Assembly: GCF_001643015.1 (NCBI RefSeq)
Contig: NZ_CP015622.1
Location: 2,983,374 to 3,047,373, forward strand
DNA: 64,000 nt
From: Corynebacterium crudilactis
GTDB lineage: Bacteria > Actinomycetota > Actinomycetes > Mycobacteriales > Mycobacteriaceae
Reading direction: 5' to 3'
Position 1 is the first letter of the stretch. Every line of letters starts with the position of its first letter. Below, piece after piece: positions 27,918-37,442 of this stretch. The translations under genes were made by a program, and so were the position numbers. The notes beneath the pieces were generated by a model, which made no database searches, was not told the DNA's origin, and saw nothing but the letters and a program-made list of their open reading frames with translations.

Positions 27918-29939
27918 TTAAGCCGCTGCTCGTTGCCGAGCGTACTCCCGGAACCACGCTAAAGCTTCCGGATTTTTCACGGAATCTGGATTCAATTCCC
28001 GTCCTGCAACACGTGGACTAAAGACCTTTTTCAAAGGAACTTCAAGCCTCTTCATAGTGTGTGTAACCGGAATTTCCGGCGCCACAATGATTTCATCAGG
28101 CACATGGCGAGCACTGGCACGAGTTTTCAACGTGGTGCAAATACGGTCACGAAGTACATCATCAAGCTCTGCGCCCTCGGCGAGAACAACAAACAATGGC
28201 ATCCAGTACCCGCCGTTATCCTCTTCAATGCCAAGAACGAGGAAATCCTCGAGTTCTTCAATCTCAGTTAAAGCATCATAAATATCCGAAGGTCCGATAC
28301 GCACGCCCTGACGGTTCAAGGTTGCATCAGCACGTCCATGAACGATGAACTCACCATCATAGGTTCGAGTAATCCAATCACCATGCATCCAAATGCCATC
28401 GCCTGCAGTGAAATAAGAGGAGTTGTAGCGATTTCCATCTTCATCACCCCACAGCATCACAGGCATGGAAGGTATCGGCTTGGTCACAGCCATGGCGCCT
28501 ACTTGCCCCAGAACTGCGTGCCCATCTTCATCGTGTGCTTCCACCGCGACACCCAACAGAGCACCTTGCAAATAACCCAAATGGACGGGTTCCATGGGAT
28601 TAGATCCTAAGAATCCACCGCAAATATCTGTGCCACCGGAATCTGATCCCAAGTGCACATCAGCTTTAATTGCTTCGTGAACCCAGCGCCAGGTGCTTGG
28701 TGGAAGTGGGGAACCAGTGGACAAAATAGAGCGCAATGCAGAAAAATCACGGCCACGTTGAGGATCAATTCCGGCTTTTTCTACCATGGTCAAATAAGCC
28801 GCGCCGGTGGCAAACATGGTGACTTTGAAATCTGAAATAATCTGGAAGTGATGATCCTTGCCCGTCACTTTCGGCGATCCCGCATAGGTGACAATTGCAG
28901 CGCCAGCCAAGAGGTTTTGCACAAGGGTGTTCCACACCATCCACGAGGTGTTTGCCGCAACATAATAAACATCTCCTGGACCGATATCTTGGTGCAGGCC
29001 AATATTTTTCAGCCCATCCAAAACCATGCCACCATGCCCATGCACGATGCCCTTTGGTTCACCAGTGGTGCCGGAGGAAAATAGAATCCACAGCGGATCA
29101 TTAAAGCCCACTCGCTTATATGCTGGGGTGGTGCGCTTAGCCACACAACGATCAAAAGTAAGACGCTTCTGGCCGGTGAGAGACATAGTTCCAGGGTCCC
29201 GATCAGCTTCTAAAGTGCGTACCAGGATTGTTGCAGTAATGGAAGGAAGTCCGGCTTCCACCTCGGCGGTGTGCTCACGTCGCTCAATGTTCCGACCACC
29301 AAAAACATATCCATCGCTAGCCACCAAGATTTTAGGGTCTAGCTGCTTGACTCTGCGCACGCTAGCCTCAGCAGACAAATCTGGAGAGTTAATAGTCCAC
29401 ACCGCACCGACACTGGCTGCCGCCAACAGACCAATCACAGCCTCTGGGATATTGGGCAGTACTGCAGCAATACGATCGCCAGGCTCTACTCCGAGTTCAA
29501 TAAAGGTGGCAGCTAGCGATGCCACCTGTGATTCCAACTGTGCCCACGTTAATTCCGTATGGCTGCCGTCTTCTGCAACATTGAAAATTGCAGTTTCATG
29601 AGACATCAGCGGATTGTGTGCATGGCGCAGCACATTTTCAGCGAAGTTCAACTTTGCGCCAGGGAACCAAGAAGCAAAGGGCATGACCGGCTCTTTGAGC
29701 ACCTCGGTGCCATCAAAACCTTCACCAATGATATCAAAGTAGGTCTGAATGGAGCGCCAAAACTCTGCGACCTCAGTTACTGACCACTCCAAGAGGGTCC
29801 GAAAATCAGGCAGTGAACGTCCGAATTGAACTTCAGAGTAGCGAGAAAAATCTGCCATTTTGGAGTTATAAATTTGCTCCGAAGTAGGGCACCAGGTGAT
29901 TGGGGCTTCCTGGACAGAATGTACAAGTGCAGTGGACAT
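27918..29939 (-). CDS. aacS: Acetoacetyl-CoA synthetase
   Basis: A 673-residue ANL-superfamily acyl-CoA ligase. The AMP-binding P-loop is in ILFSSGTTGEPKGIVHGHGG, and the WMHGDWITRTYDGEFIVHGRADATLNRQGVRIG region carries the conserved Asp and hinge. Full length and N-terminal domain (WCPTSEQIYNSKMADFSRY) match acetoacetyl-CoA synthetases rather than acetyl-CoA synthetases. It activates acetoacetate, or possibly a related beta-keto acid, to the CoA thioester. It lies 35 bp downstream of the transporter gene. Confidence 0.88.
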   Translation of the reverse strand: MSTALVHSVQEAPITWCPTSEQIYNSKMADFSRYSEVQFGRSLPDFRTLLEWSVTEVAEFWRSIQTYFDIIGEGFDGTEVLKEPVMPFASWFPGAKLNFAENVLRHAHNPLMSHETAIFNVAEDGSHTELTWAQLESQVASLAATFIELGVEPGDRIAAVLPNIPEAVIGLLAAASVGAVWTINSPDLSAEASVRRVKQLDPKILVASDGYVFGGRNIERREHTAEVEAGLPSITATILVRTLEADRDPGTMSLTGQKRLTFDRCVAKRTTPAYKRVGFNDPLWILFSSGTTGEPKGIVHGHGGMVLDGLKNIGLHQDIGPGDVYYVAANTSWMVWNTLVQNLLAGAAIVTYAGSPKVTGKDHHFQIISDFKVTMFATGAAYLTMVEKAGIDPQRGRDFSALRSILSTGSPLPPSTWRWVHEAIKADVHLGSDSGGTDICGGFLGSNPMEPVHLGYLQGALLGVAVEAHDEDGHAVLGQVGAMAVTKPIPSMPVMLWGDEDGNRYNSSYFTAGDGIWMHGDWITRTYDGEFIVHGRADATLNRQGVRIGPSDIYDALTEIEELEDFLVLGIEEDNGGYWMPLFVVLAEGAELDDVLRDRICTTLKTRASARHVPDEIIVAPEIPVTHTMKRLEVPLKKVFSPRVAGRELNPDSVKNPEALAWFREYARQRAAA

Positions 29940-29974
29940 GATGAGAGGACCTCCGAGGTATTCTACGAATTTAT

Positions 29975-31336
29975 CTAGTCAGCGAGGGTTGCTGTGGAGC
30001 GACCAAACAGCAGAGTCAGAGCGGCTGCGCCAGAGATCAGCAGTGGGACAGCGAAGTAAAGGAAGACTTTTTCAGGAGCAGCGCCAGAAGCCAAGATATA
30101 ACCAACGATGATCGGGGCGGCTACGGAAACCAACCGTCCGATGCCGATCATCCAGCCGATTCCTGTGGCGCGGGAGCGAGAAGAGTAGATGGTTGGTGCC
30201 ACTGCGTAGAAACCTGCGATGCCACCAGTAGTAAGAACACCCAGAACGAAACCGACCATAATTGCTACTGGGATGATGCTAAAGACCATGCCGAAAACAA
30301 GGTAAGCGCCTGCTGCAGCAAACAGCGTGAGGAAAAGAAGGTGACGGCCACTAAAGCGCATTGCTAGCGCTGCGAAGACGAAGCAGCCCAACACGCCACC
30401 GAGGTTTGCACCGATACCCATGGCATTGCCCAATTGTGGATCACCACTGACGTTGGTCAAAATGGTTGGGATCCAGGTGTTGGCAAAGTAATACGCAGCA
30501 ACAAGTAGTGCATAGCCAACCCACAATGCGATGGTGAGACGAAGGGTCGGCGGGGAGAGGATATCGCGGATGGTGTTCTTGGTGCTGACACGGTTCTCTT
30601 CATCAACTTGTACTTCTGGAAGGGAAGCCAAAGGAGCGAGATTCATCTTGGTCAAAATGGTGTTTACCCGCTCAAGTGCGCCTGCTGGTCGGCGACCAAA
30701 GAGGTAATCCAAGGACTCAGGAAGAAGGAAGAATGCGGCGACAAGAGCCAGTACAGCCAAAATGGTGCCTGCAATAAACATGGAGTGCCAGCCGAACTCG
30801 GGGATCAAAGGACGAGCGATGAATCCTGCGATGGTTGCACCAATTGGGTAACCAGCAGCGTAAATAGCAATGGCCGTGGTGCGGCGTTTATCAGAGGAAT
30901 ATTCCGCAACCAATGCATTAAGGTTTGCCATCATTCCGCCAATACCCAGGCCGGTGAGGATACGCCATGCAATCAGCCATCCGGCGGAAGGTGCAGTCAG
31001 CGTAAGGGCCATGCCTAAGACGATCAGTGCCAGCATTGCCAAGGTGAGGGGGCGTCGACCAAAACGGTCTGCCAATGGTGTGAGGAAAATTGAGCCGATA
31101 GCCATACCGAAGAGGCTTCCGCTGAGCACATAACCTAAGATATCTGAGCTAATTCCCATTTGCTCTTGAATTTGTGGAGCGGCGAAGGCCATGATGCCAA
31201 CTTCAAAGCCGTCCAAAATGACCATCATCAAAGCAATGGTGACGGTGATGATCTGGAATTGAGACATTTTGTTGTTGCGAACCTCAGCAAGGATCTGCTC
31301 TGGGCCCCGCGTTGACTGTTGGATTGTTGCGGTCAC
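29975..31336 (-). CDS. MFS transporter, aromatic acid:H+ symporter (AAHS)-like
   Basis: A 453-residue 12-helix major facilitator. Helix 1 contains the LDGFEVGIMAFAAPQI segment resembling the DGxD region of AAHS permeases such as PcaK and BenK, though the second acidic residue differs. The loop 2-3 motif is PLADRFGRRPL. The start is GTG. It heads the transporter-AacS-SDR run, so it may import the substrate of that pathway. An aromatic or other carboxylate is likely; the exact solute is unknown. Confidence 0.82.
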   Translation of the reverse strand: MTATIQQSTRGPEQILAEVRNNKMSQFQIITVTIALMMVILDGFEVGIMAFAAPQIQEQMGISSDILGYVLSGSLFGMAIGSIFLTPLADRFGRRPLTLAMLALIVLGMALTLTAPSAGWLIAWRILTGLGIGGMMANLNALVAEYSSDKRRTTAIAIYAAGYPIGATIAGFIARPLIPEFGWHSMFIAGTILAVLALVAAFFLLPESLDYLFGRRPAGALERVNTILTKMNLAPLASLPEVQVDEENRVSTKNTIRDILSPPTLRLTIALWVGYALLVAAYYFANTWIPTILTNVSGDPQLGNAMGIGANLGGVLGCFVFAALAMRFSGRHLLFLTLFAAAGAYLVFGMVFSIIPVAIMVGFVLGVLTTGGIAGFYAVAPTIYSSRSRATGIGWMIGIGRLVSVAAPIIVGYILASGAAPEKVFLYFAVPLLISGAAALTLLFGRSTATLAD

Positions 31337-31498
31337 GGTGACTTCCTACCCTTCATAATATGACTGAAACTTCATCTGCGAAACAATGTGAGAGGAATCA
31401 TAGGCAGGGTGTGATCTGTATGTCACTTCATCTGATACAGGTTCCGCACAAAGGAATTAGCAACCATGATTTTCCGATTTACACACCCCTAAAAATGC

Positions 31499-31524
31499 CA
31501 AAAGGGCACTTGAAAAAGTGCCCT
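31499..31524 (-). terminator. Terminator after iclR-type gene
   Basis: Stem GGGCACTT / AAGTGCCC. Read on the minus strand it is followed by TTTTGGCATTTTT, 59 bp past the IclR stop. Confidence 0.75.
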
Positions 31525-31582
31525 GAGCTTGTCTTATTACCCTATTTCGTTATGTATTCCCCATAGAGGAATGCGCAACGGT

Positions 31583-32350
31583 TTAGCTTGATAGAAGTGT
31601 CGCTTCCACTTCTGCAACAGCCGTTTTTAAACCTTCCACATACTCTGTAAGACGGTTCCTATCGAAACGGGAAACAGGTATTGCCAGCGTCAAGGCTCCA
31701 AGCGGACGTGCATCCTTTCCCAGAATGCATACTCCGACGCCCACAACTCCCTGCTCGGTTTCTTCCACGCTCAAGGCATATCCATTTCTTCGCACTTGAG
31801 TGAGCATTCGCTTCAACATTTTCAGCGATGTAACTTTACGCGTAGGCCATTCGATCAGACCGCGCCGATAGATTTCTTCCACTTCTTGGTTAGACAAACG
31901 ACCAAGAATCACTTTTCCGCCAGAAGAAACAAAGGCTGGCATTTCATCACCAGCTCTGCGTGTGACTCGCAAAATAGTATCCGGCTCAACACCATCAACA
32001 AAGCGGATATTTCCGCCTTTTAGCACCATCACCTGCACAGTTTCCCGAACGGCTTGTTGGAGCCTTGTCATGGGATCCATGGCAGCAGCACGCAGATCAG
32101 CCTCACTGATAATGCTCTTCTCCGTTCCCAAGACCATCCTGCCTAGGCGATAACGGCGGGAGAAATCCTGCACAACAAAGTCACGCCTAGCCAATGTGGA
32201 GAGCAATCTATGCGCAGTGGAGGCAGCAATGTCTAGATGTTCCGCTGCCTCTTTAACTGAGATGGAATCATTCTCACGCAAGTAAATGAGCAGTCGGAGA
32301 GCACGATCTACTGATTCCACTGGCGCTGACATAGAGTCTTGGGAAGACAT
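31583..32350 (-). CDS. IclR family transcriptional regulator
   Basis: A 255-residue regulator with an N-terminal winged helix (SVKEAAEHLDIAASTAHRLLSTL, about 33-55) and an IclR effector domain with VMVLKGGNIRFVDGVE and GVVGVGVCIL. It starts 2 bp after the amidohydrolase stop, so the two are co-transcribed. IclR proteins usually control adjacent catabolic genes. The targets are likely the transporter-AacS-SDR set, its own operon, or both. Confidence 0.88.
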   Translation of the reverse strand: MSSQDSMSAPVESVDRALRLLIYLRENDSISVKEAAEHLDIAASTAHRLLSTLARRDFVVQDFSRRYRLGRMVLGTEKSIISEADLRAAAMDPMTRLQQAVRETVQVMVLKGGNIRFVDGVEPDTILRVTRRAGDEMPAFVSSGGKVILGRLSNQEVEEIYRRGLIEWPTRKVTSLKMLKRMLTQVRRNGYALSVEETEQGVVGVGVCILGKDARPLGALTLAIPVSRFDRNRLTEYVEGLKTAVAEVEATLLSS

Positions 32351-32352
32351 AG

Positions 32353-33234
32353 CTATTTCAACCCGAGCGCACGCATAGCGTTTTGCTTAAAGATTTTCGG
32401 GCGCACTTCATCCTTGATTGGTAGCTCTGCGAAATCAGCAAGCCACCTTTCTGGAGCAAGCAAAGGGTAATCCGTAGCGAAAAGCACCTTGTCCGAAAGC
32501 ATATTAGACATGTAGCCCACCAAAGATTGTGGGAAGTACTTTGGTCGCCAACCTGAAAGATCAATGAACACATTAGATTTGTGGATCGCAATAGAGTTCG
32601 CTTCATCCTGCCATGGCACAGAAGGATGTGCCATGATGATGCGCAGTTCTGGGAACTCGGCAGCGATATCATCAAGAAGCAATGGGTTGGAGTATCCCAG
32701 CTTTATTCCGCCACCGCCTGCCATGCCGGCGCCGATTCCATTTTGTCCAGTATGGAAAAGAGCGGTGACTCCCAAATCTGAAATTGTTTTCCACAGTGGG
32801 CGATACTGCGGATCAGAAGGGTCAAAACCTTGAAGAGACGGGTGGAACTTCATGCCCCACACACCCAGCTCTTCTACCTGGCGGATTGCCTCATCAATCG
32901 CATCTTGGCCCGTGCGAGGATCAACACTGCCGAATGGAATCAGCACATCATTATGCTTTTGGGTTCCGGCAACCAGATCATCAATCGAGTTAGGAAGATG
33001 ACCAAGCTGAGTGCGTGCATCCACCGTGAATACGACAGCAGCCATGTTTAGTTTGCGATAAAGATCGGCAATCGTATCGATGGAAGGAATGCGTTCGCCA
33101 CCTTTGAAATACGCAGCAGATGCATCCATATATTCCTGCGGCAAGGAGTGGTGATCGCATGTATCGGTTTCATAATGAACGTGAACATCAATTGCCTCAA
33201 TGGCATCAAAATCTACAGCTGACTCATAACGCAT
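32353..33234 (-). CDS. Amidohydrolase 2 family metal-dependent hydrolase/decarboxylase
   Basis: A 293-residue TIM-barrel protein. The metal-binding start is AIDVHVHYE. Further candidate metal or catalytic residues are His in MKFHPSLQG, LFHTGQNG, IMAHPSVPW and the Asp in FATDYPLL. This family includes ACMS decarboxylase, gamma-resorcylate decarboxylase and lactone hydrolases of aromatic catabolism. It heads an operon with the IclR regulator. An aromatic ring-fission or decarboxylation step is the best guess. Confidence 0.8.
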   Translation of the reverse strand: MRYESAVDFDAIEAIDVHVHYETDTCDHHSLPQEYMDASAAYFKGGERIPSIDTIADLYRKLNMAAVVFTVDARTQLGHLPNSIDDLVAGTQKHNDVLIPFGSVDPRTGQDAIDEAIRQVEELGVWGMKFHPSLQGFDPSDPQYRPLWKTISDLGVTALFHTGQNGIGAGMAGGGGIKLGYSNPLLLDDIAAEFPELRIIMAHPSVPWQDEANSIAIHKSNVFIDLSGWRPKYFPQSLVGYMSNMLSDKVLFATDYPLLAPERWLADFAELPIKDEVRPKIFKQNAMRALGLK

Positions 33235-33336
33235 AGTGGTGAATTCTTTCTGGAGGAATGAATATGGATTCCCCTGAGCGTAAATGAACCAGCACTATAG
33301 TGAGGTTAATTTGCGACAGATTCCGGTAGGAGGAAT

Positions 33337-33401
33337 CGTCGATAAGCACTTTTCGACGCCGCCAGCCACCAAAAAAGCCCGCCTATCAGCGGGCTTTGAG
33401 G
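33337..33401. repeat. 65-bp direct repeat, copy 1 (contains terminator)
   Basis: Identical over 65 bp to 34685-34749. It begins with the dispersed motif on the minus strand (CGTCGATAAGC), then a facing near-copy (ACTTTTCGACG), and ends in a terminator hairpin (AAAGCCCGC-CTATCA-GCGGGCTTT, with T-run on the minus strand). It serves the lipoprotein gene. Confidence 0.95.
33371..33397 (-). terminator. Terminator of the lipoprotein gene
   Basis: Hairpin AAAGCCCGC / GCGGGCTTT followed on the minus strand by TTTTTT, inside direct-repeat copy 1. Confidence 0.88.
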
Positions 33402-33444
33402 CTGGATAAAGCAATAAATCCTGCCCACCTAGAAACAGTAAGAG

Positions 33445-34431
33445 CTACGGAGCCTCCATCGTGGGATTACCAAATTGATCATAATATCGAGGGGAAGTTT
33501 CACCAGTAATTTTGTCGAACCAAATCGCATTTCCATACTCATCGTAATAACCACATACTGCAGCTGGCCCTACGCATCCATCAGATCGTAAGGGCTCTTC
33601 ATAAACCTCGATTTCAGGAGCACAGTTAATTGTGTCAGTAACAATCGAACCATCCGACATAACAGCGGCATTGCTTTCCCAACATTCCACGAACCTCAAT
33701 GGCCCATAGGGGTCAAAATCCTCAGGATCCATAAAAGGCGGCCTTTGAGGAACAGAGCTAGTTTCTTCCACAATGTCTATAACTTCATTCGTTGGTGGTG
33801 TTGTCACTTTACTGGCAGTTGATGTGACCTCAGCACTTATCGGAGCTGACTTCGCACTACTGATATCAATCATGGTCAAATCGTCGTAGTGAGTTTCAGG
33901 ATCCGCAAATCCAAAATGAATGATCTTAACGTCATCTGGGACCGGAAAAGACCAGATCATAGTATGACTAAAACCAGGATTTAGATCATCGTTACATCCA
34001 GGATTGCCAGGGATGCGATAGAGGTCATCGACGGGGTCATACCGCTGTCCCTTATCACTAAAGACGTGTGCTTGAATTGCAAAACCACAGGTCAAATCCC
34101 ACGAAACTAACCCTGCATTTTCTACCGTGGTGGCAACCGTAACAAACCGTCCCCCTTCAGGAGCATCTAGCTGTTCTTGAGGCTTGGTACCTGGCTCCCA
34201 CCCGTCAGCATGGAGCATTAAAAGTTCCATCTCCGACACACCGTCTACAATCAAAGTCACTCCAGGAGCTTCTACAGCTTCGTTGGCCTGTGGCAACTTA
34301 GGAGCCTCTGAAGACGAGACTGCTAGTGAATTTGAAGAAACTTCCTGGTCGATAGTCTCGCTAGATCCACATCCTGCAAGAAATAACAGTGCAACTGCCC
34401 CAAAAACCAGTGCTCTTTTACCTTTATACAT
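33445..34431 (-). CDS. Predicted lipoprotein of unknown function
   Basis: A 328-residue protein with a type II signal peptide: basic MYKGKR, hydrophobic core and lipobox LAGC with Cys at about 21. The mature region has a beta-rich domain (about 55-190) with GGRFVTVATTVENAG, resembling extracellular Ig-like/DUF4352-type folds. A Thr/Ser/Glu-rich linker (200-235) and a Cys- and Tyr-rich C-terminus with paired DEYGNAIWFD and DQFGNPT repeats follow. I do not recognise the family. The gene is enclosed by a 65-bp direct repeat and looks more AT-rich than its neighbours, which suggests insertion. Confidence 0.75.
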   Translation of the reverse strand: MYKGKRALVFGAVALLFLAGCGSSETIDQEVSSNSLAVSSSEAPKLPQANEAVEAPGVTLIVDGVSEMELLMLHADGWEPGTKPQEQLDAPEGGRFVTVATTVENAGLVSWDLTCGFAIQAHVFSDKGQRYDPVDDLYRIPGNPGCNDDLNPGFSHTMIWSFPVPDDVKIIHFGFADPETHYDDLTMIDISSAKSAPISAEVTSTASKVTTPPTNEVIDIVEETSSVPQRPPFMDPEDFDPYGPLRFVECWESNAAVMSDGSIVTDTINCAPEIEVYEEPLRSDGCVGPAAVCGYYDEYGNAIWFDKITGETSPRYYDQFGNPTMEAP

Positions 34432-34684
34432 CTACACTTCTTTCAGGATTCTCACGTCATGCGTCGCGATCAATTACGGCAGTAACTCACCTTACAAATG
34501 GAAGTCCGATGTAAAGGTCGTGTAATCATATTATCTACACATCAACCTTCTGCCCCCATACTCCTGAAGAATCCATTACCCCCTTACCTGACTCTATTCC
34601 AATATTTGGATGATTAACCAAATCTCAGAGAATCATTCTCTCTAACTACACGTTAAAGCGAAGTACGAAATTCAACATAGCCAC

Positions 34685-34749
34685 CGTCGATAAGCACTTT
34701 TCGACGCCGCCAGCCACCAAAAAAGCCCGCCTATCAGCGGGCTTTGAGG
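34685..34749. repeat. 65-bp direct repeat, copy 2 (contains proP terminator)
   Basis: Identical to 33337-33401. It abuts the proP stop codon, so this copy is probably the ancestral proP terminator. Confidence 0.95.
34719..34745 (-). terminator. Terminator of proP
   Basis: The same hairpin as at 33371, immediately downstream of the proP stop, with a T-run on the minus strand. Confidence 0.88.
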
Positions 34750-36264
34750 TTATGCGTTTTGCTTTTCCGGTTCTATGGTTTCCTCATCGGGAAACGGCAT
34801 ATGGGAAAGATCAATATTGGGATCTTCATCCTGATTCTTCACGATCTCTACTGCCTCAGACTTGGTTTCCACAGTGGGGAATGAACCAAGCAAAGGCTTC
34901 TGTGAAGACTCAGTCATGAACAACAAGGCAATACCTGCGATTGCAGAGAAGAACATGATGTACAACGCTGGCACGATATCCAGGCCGGTCTTTTGCAACA
35001 AGAACTGGGTGATCAGCGGGGTAGTGCCACCAAACAGCGACACCGAAATGTTGTAAGAAATACCCATTCCGGAGAAACGTGATGCAGTTGGGAACAGTGC
35101 CGGCAGTGCGGATGCAGACAGCGCCACATACAAACCAGTTGGGATCGCAACCATGGACAGTGCAATCAGCACCGCACCGATTGTGCCGATATTCATGATC
35201 ATGAAGGCAGGAACCATCAAGATCAACGTCGCAGCCACAGCCGTTGCATACACAGGCTTGCGGCCCACCTTATCACTCCACTTGCCCACGAAAGGCAAGA
35301 GCAAAGACATCACAACCAAAACTGGGACCGTCACCGCCGCAGCAGATGCAGAGTGCAGACCAATCTGCTCCTCTAGGTACACCGGCATATAACTAGTCAG
35401 GGCATAACCTGCAGTATTCGTTGCTGCAACAATTGCAATACCGATCAGCAGTGGACGCCAGTGGTGGCGGATCACGCCCATCAAGCCAAGGCGTGCATAA
35501 GGATCGTCAGAATCCTTTTCCAGGACAGCATCTTCGCCATCCTGGTTATTTTCAAACGCAGGAGTTTCCGGGATTCGGGTACGCAGATAAACAGCGATGA
35601 TGCCCAATGGAATTGCCGTCAGGAATGGAATACGCCAACCGAAATCCTCCATGGCAGTAGCGCCATAGAAATGCGTGGTCACCCAAGTAGTGATCGCAAC
35701 GACGGAAGCACCTGCAGCAAAGCCCAAGTAAGAGCCCATATCTAGGAAAGAACCAAAGAAGCCACGACGGCGATCCGGCGCAAATTCTGCCACATATGTG
35801 GTTGCACCTGCATATTCACCACCGGTGGAAAAGCCCTGGATCATCTTCAACAGATATAAAAGCACCAAAGCCCAAGCGCCTATCGACGCCGCCGTCGGCA
35901 GCAAGCCAATCAGCGCAGTAGACACCGCCATCATGGCCATGGTGACATAAAGGACCTTCTGACGGCCTACCTTGTCGCCTAATGGTCCAAGTACAAGACC
36001 ACCCAAGGGACGTACTAAATAGGACACCGCGAAACCGAACATCACGGCCAGCAGCTGCCACTCTTCCGGCAGACCTTGCGTAAACACCGCGGTCATTGTG
36101 ACTGTTAAATAACCATAAATACCGAAGTCGTACCACTCCATAAAGTTACCCACCACAGTGCCTTTAATGGCAGGGCGGATCTTTTTCGGAGGAACAACAT
36201 TTACATCTTCAACTGTTAATCGTGGTTCGTCTTTGATTTTCTTTTTTGAGCGAATCGGGCTCAC
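34750..36264 (-). CDS. proP: Proline/ectoine/glycine betaine:H+ symporter (MHS family MFS)
   Basis: A 504-residue major facilitator of the metabolite:H+ symporter family, matching the known length of C. glutamicum ProP. The first helix region has GNFMEWYDFGIYGYL, the family signature, and loop 2-3 contains GPLGDKVGRQKVL. Long charged N- and C-terminal tails fit an osmosensing uptake carrier for compatible solutes. A GTG start is used. It is transcribed alone. Confidence 0.88.
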   Translation of the reverse strand: MSPIRSKKKIKDEPRLTVEDVNVVPPKKIRPAIKGTVVGNFMEWYDFGIYGYLTVTMTAVFTQGLPEEWQLLAVMFGFAVSYLVRPLGGLVLGPLGDKVGRQKVLYVTMAMMAVSTALIGLLPTAASIGAWALVLLYLLKMIQGFSTGGEYAGATTYVAEFAPDRRRGFFGSFLDMGSYLGFAAGASVVAITTWVTTHFYGATAMEDFGWRIPFLTAIPLGIIAVYLRTRIPETPAFENNQDGEDAVLEKDSDDPYARLGLMGVIRHHWRPLLIGIAIVAATNTAGYALTSYMPVYLEEQIGLHSASAAAVTVPVLVVMSLLLPFVGKWSDKVGRKPVYATAVAATLILMVPAFMIMNIGTIGAVLIALSMVAIPTGLYVALSASALPALFPTASRFSGMGISYNISVSLFGGTTPLITQFLLQKTGLDIVPALYIMFFSAIAGIALLFMTESSQKPLLGSFPTVETKSEAVEIVKNQDEDPNIDLSHMPFPDEETIEPEKQNA

Positions 36265-36704
36265 GAGTAAAACCTCTCGTCTTCTTTTTGAGTGCAGGTT
36301 CCTTAGAACTTTGGATTTTCTTCATCCAACACACCCTCGAGCGATGCTTCCGTCTTCCTGTAAAACTCCTTAAAGCTTTGCCTATAAAAGCGAAGTGGAA
36401 ACACCACCTCTTTTTCAACATTGAACAACTTTAGTAGGGCTTAGGGGTGAAAGTCAGATCAATTTCAGGTCTGGGAGCTGCATAAATGCAAAAATACCCC
36501 ACGCCCTTGCAGGTGAGCGGGGGTTGATTACAAATTGATTACGGTTTTAGATATCTCTGAAAAATCTATAAATCTAGGCTTTTCATGGCCTGTGTAGAGG
36601 GCTTTTCTACAGTGTGGATGTATTAAAATTAGCCCGTTCCGATGCTGCTTCAGTACTGCTTCGGTGCCATTTCGGTGCCGTGGAGGGTACTGAAATTGGC
36701 AACT
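36265..36704. other. Intergenic region between SPFH gene and proP
   Basis: This 440-bp gap holds the proP promoter region and a terminator-like hairpin for the SPFH gene (ACCCCACGC and GCGGGGGT, 36496-36524, followed on the minus strand by ATTTTTG). I see no convincing gene in the rest. Confidence 0.55.
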
Positions 36705-37442
36705 TTAAGTCTTGGAATCTCCGTCGCGAACCTCAATGGTGGATCCTGGAGGAAGAGCTTCCAGCATCCGAATCTTGGCCAAAATTGGGTTTTGTTCCAA
36801 CACTTTCGCGCTTGCCAGGCGAGCACGAGTAGTTTTCACCTCATTGCGAGCACGTTCCAAATCAGTTTCTGCTTGGATTCTCGCCACAATCGACTCTTGC
36901 AACGCTCCCGAGTACTCGCGTGGGAGATTCAAATCCTTAAGCAATACAGAAGACACTTCCACGCCAACATTCTTCGCAGCAGCTTGAGCAGCGGCAAGCA
37001 CCGGCTCTAAATCAATACGCACGCCAATGAAATCTTCCAACGGCATAGCCACGACCATCTCACGCAATGCAATCTGAGCTGCCAAGTAGATCTCTTCCTC
37101 CGGATTCTGCGAATCAGCAATAAACTTCACCGGATCAAGAGTGCTTGCAGTCAAAGCCAACGTAATAGTCACAGACATCGCATCAGCAGTGGGAATAGAC
37201 TGCGGGTGAATCTGAATCAATCGCCTCCGCAGATCTACCTGACGGAATTGATCCCCAAGCCGAGAAAACTCCCGCCCCTTCAACCGTGAGATTTCACCAT
37301 CACGCTGCCGAAGCACCGTGAAACCTACTTGTGGCACAGGGGAGCGCACCGCCGAGCTCTGCCACTCTGCTACCGGAACCGCTTGACCAGGCGCATACAT
37401 AGACCAACCCATTGCAGCTGAACGCGAACGAAAAATTCCCAT
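36705..37442 (-). CDS. SPFH/Band 7 domain protein
   Basis: A 245-residue stomatin/prohibitin-like protein from the ATG at 37442, which has an AGGTG ribosome site; an in-frame codon at 37451 is less likely. The SPFH core includes ADAMSVTITLALTAS, ALREMVVAMPLEDFIG and GVEVSSVLLKDLNLP. It is followed by a charged coiled-coil region (about 195-235). It lacks an obvious N-terminal membrane helix, unlike typical stomatins, so it may be soluble or peripheral. Role unknown; these proteins scaffold membrane microdomains or proteases. Confidence 0.82.
   Translation of the reverse strand: MGIFRSRSAAMGWSMYAPGQAVPVAEWQSSAVRSPVPQVGFTVLRQRDGEISRLKGREFSRLGDQFRQVDLRRRLIQIHPQSIPTADAMSVTITLALTASTLDPVKFIADSQNPEEEIYLAAQIALREMVVAMPLEDFIGVRIDLEPVLAAAQAAAKNVGVEVSSVLLKDLNLPREYSGALQESIVARIQAETDLERARNEVKTTRARLASAKVLEQNPILAKIRMLEALPPGSTIEVRDGDSKT

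Noticed and set aside
31400..31430. A GlxR (CRP-type) site around TGTGATCTGTATGTCA
   Set aside because: The second half-site is shifted and does not fit TGTGA-N6-TCACA.
33337..34749. The lipoprotein unit as a composite transposon
   Set aside because: The flanking repeats are terminator sequence with no transposase, target-site duplication or inverted ends. Recombination is a simpler explanation.
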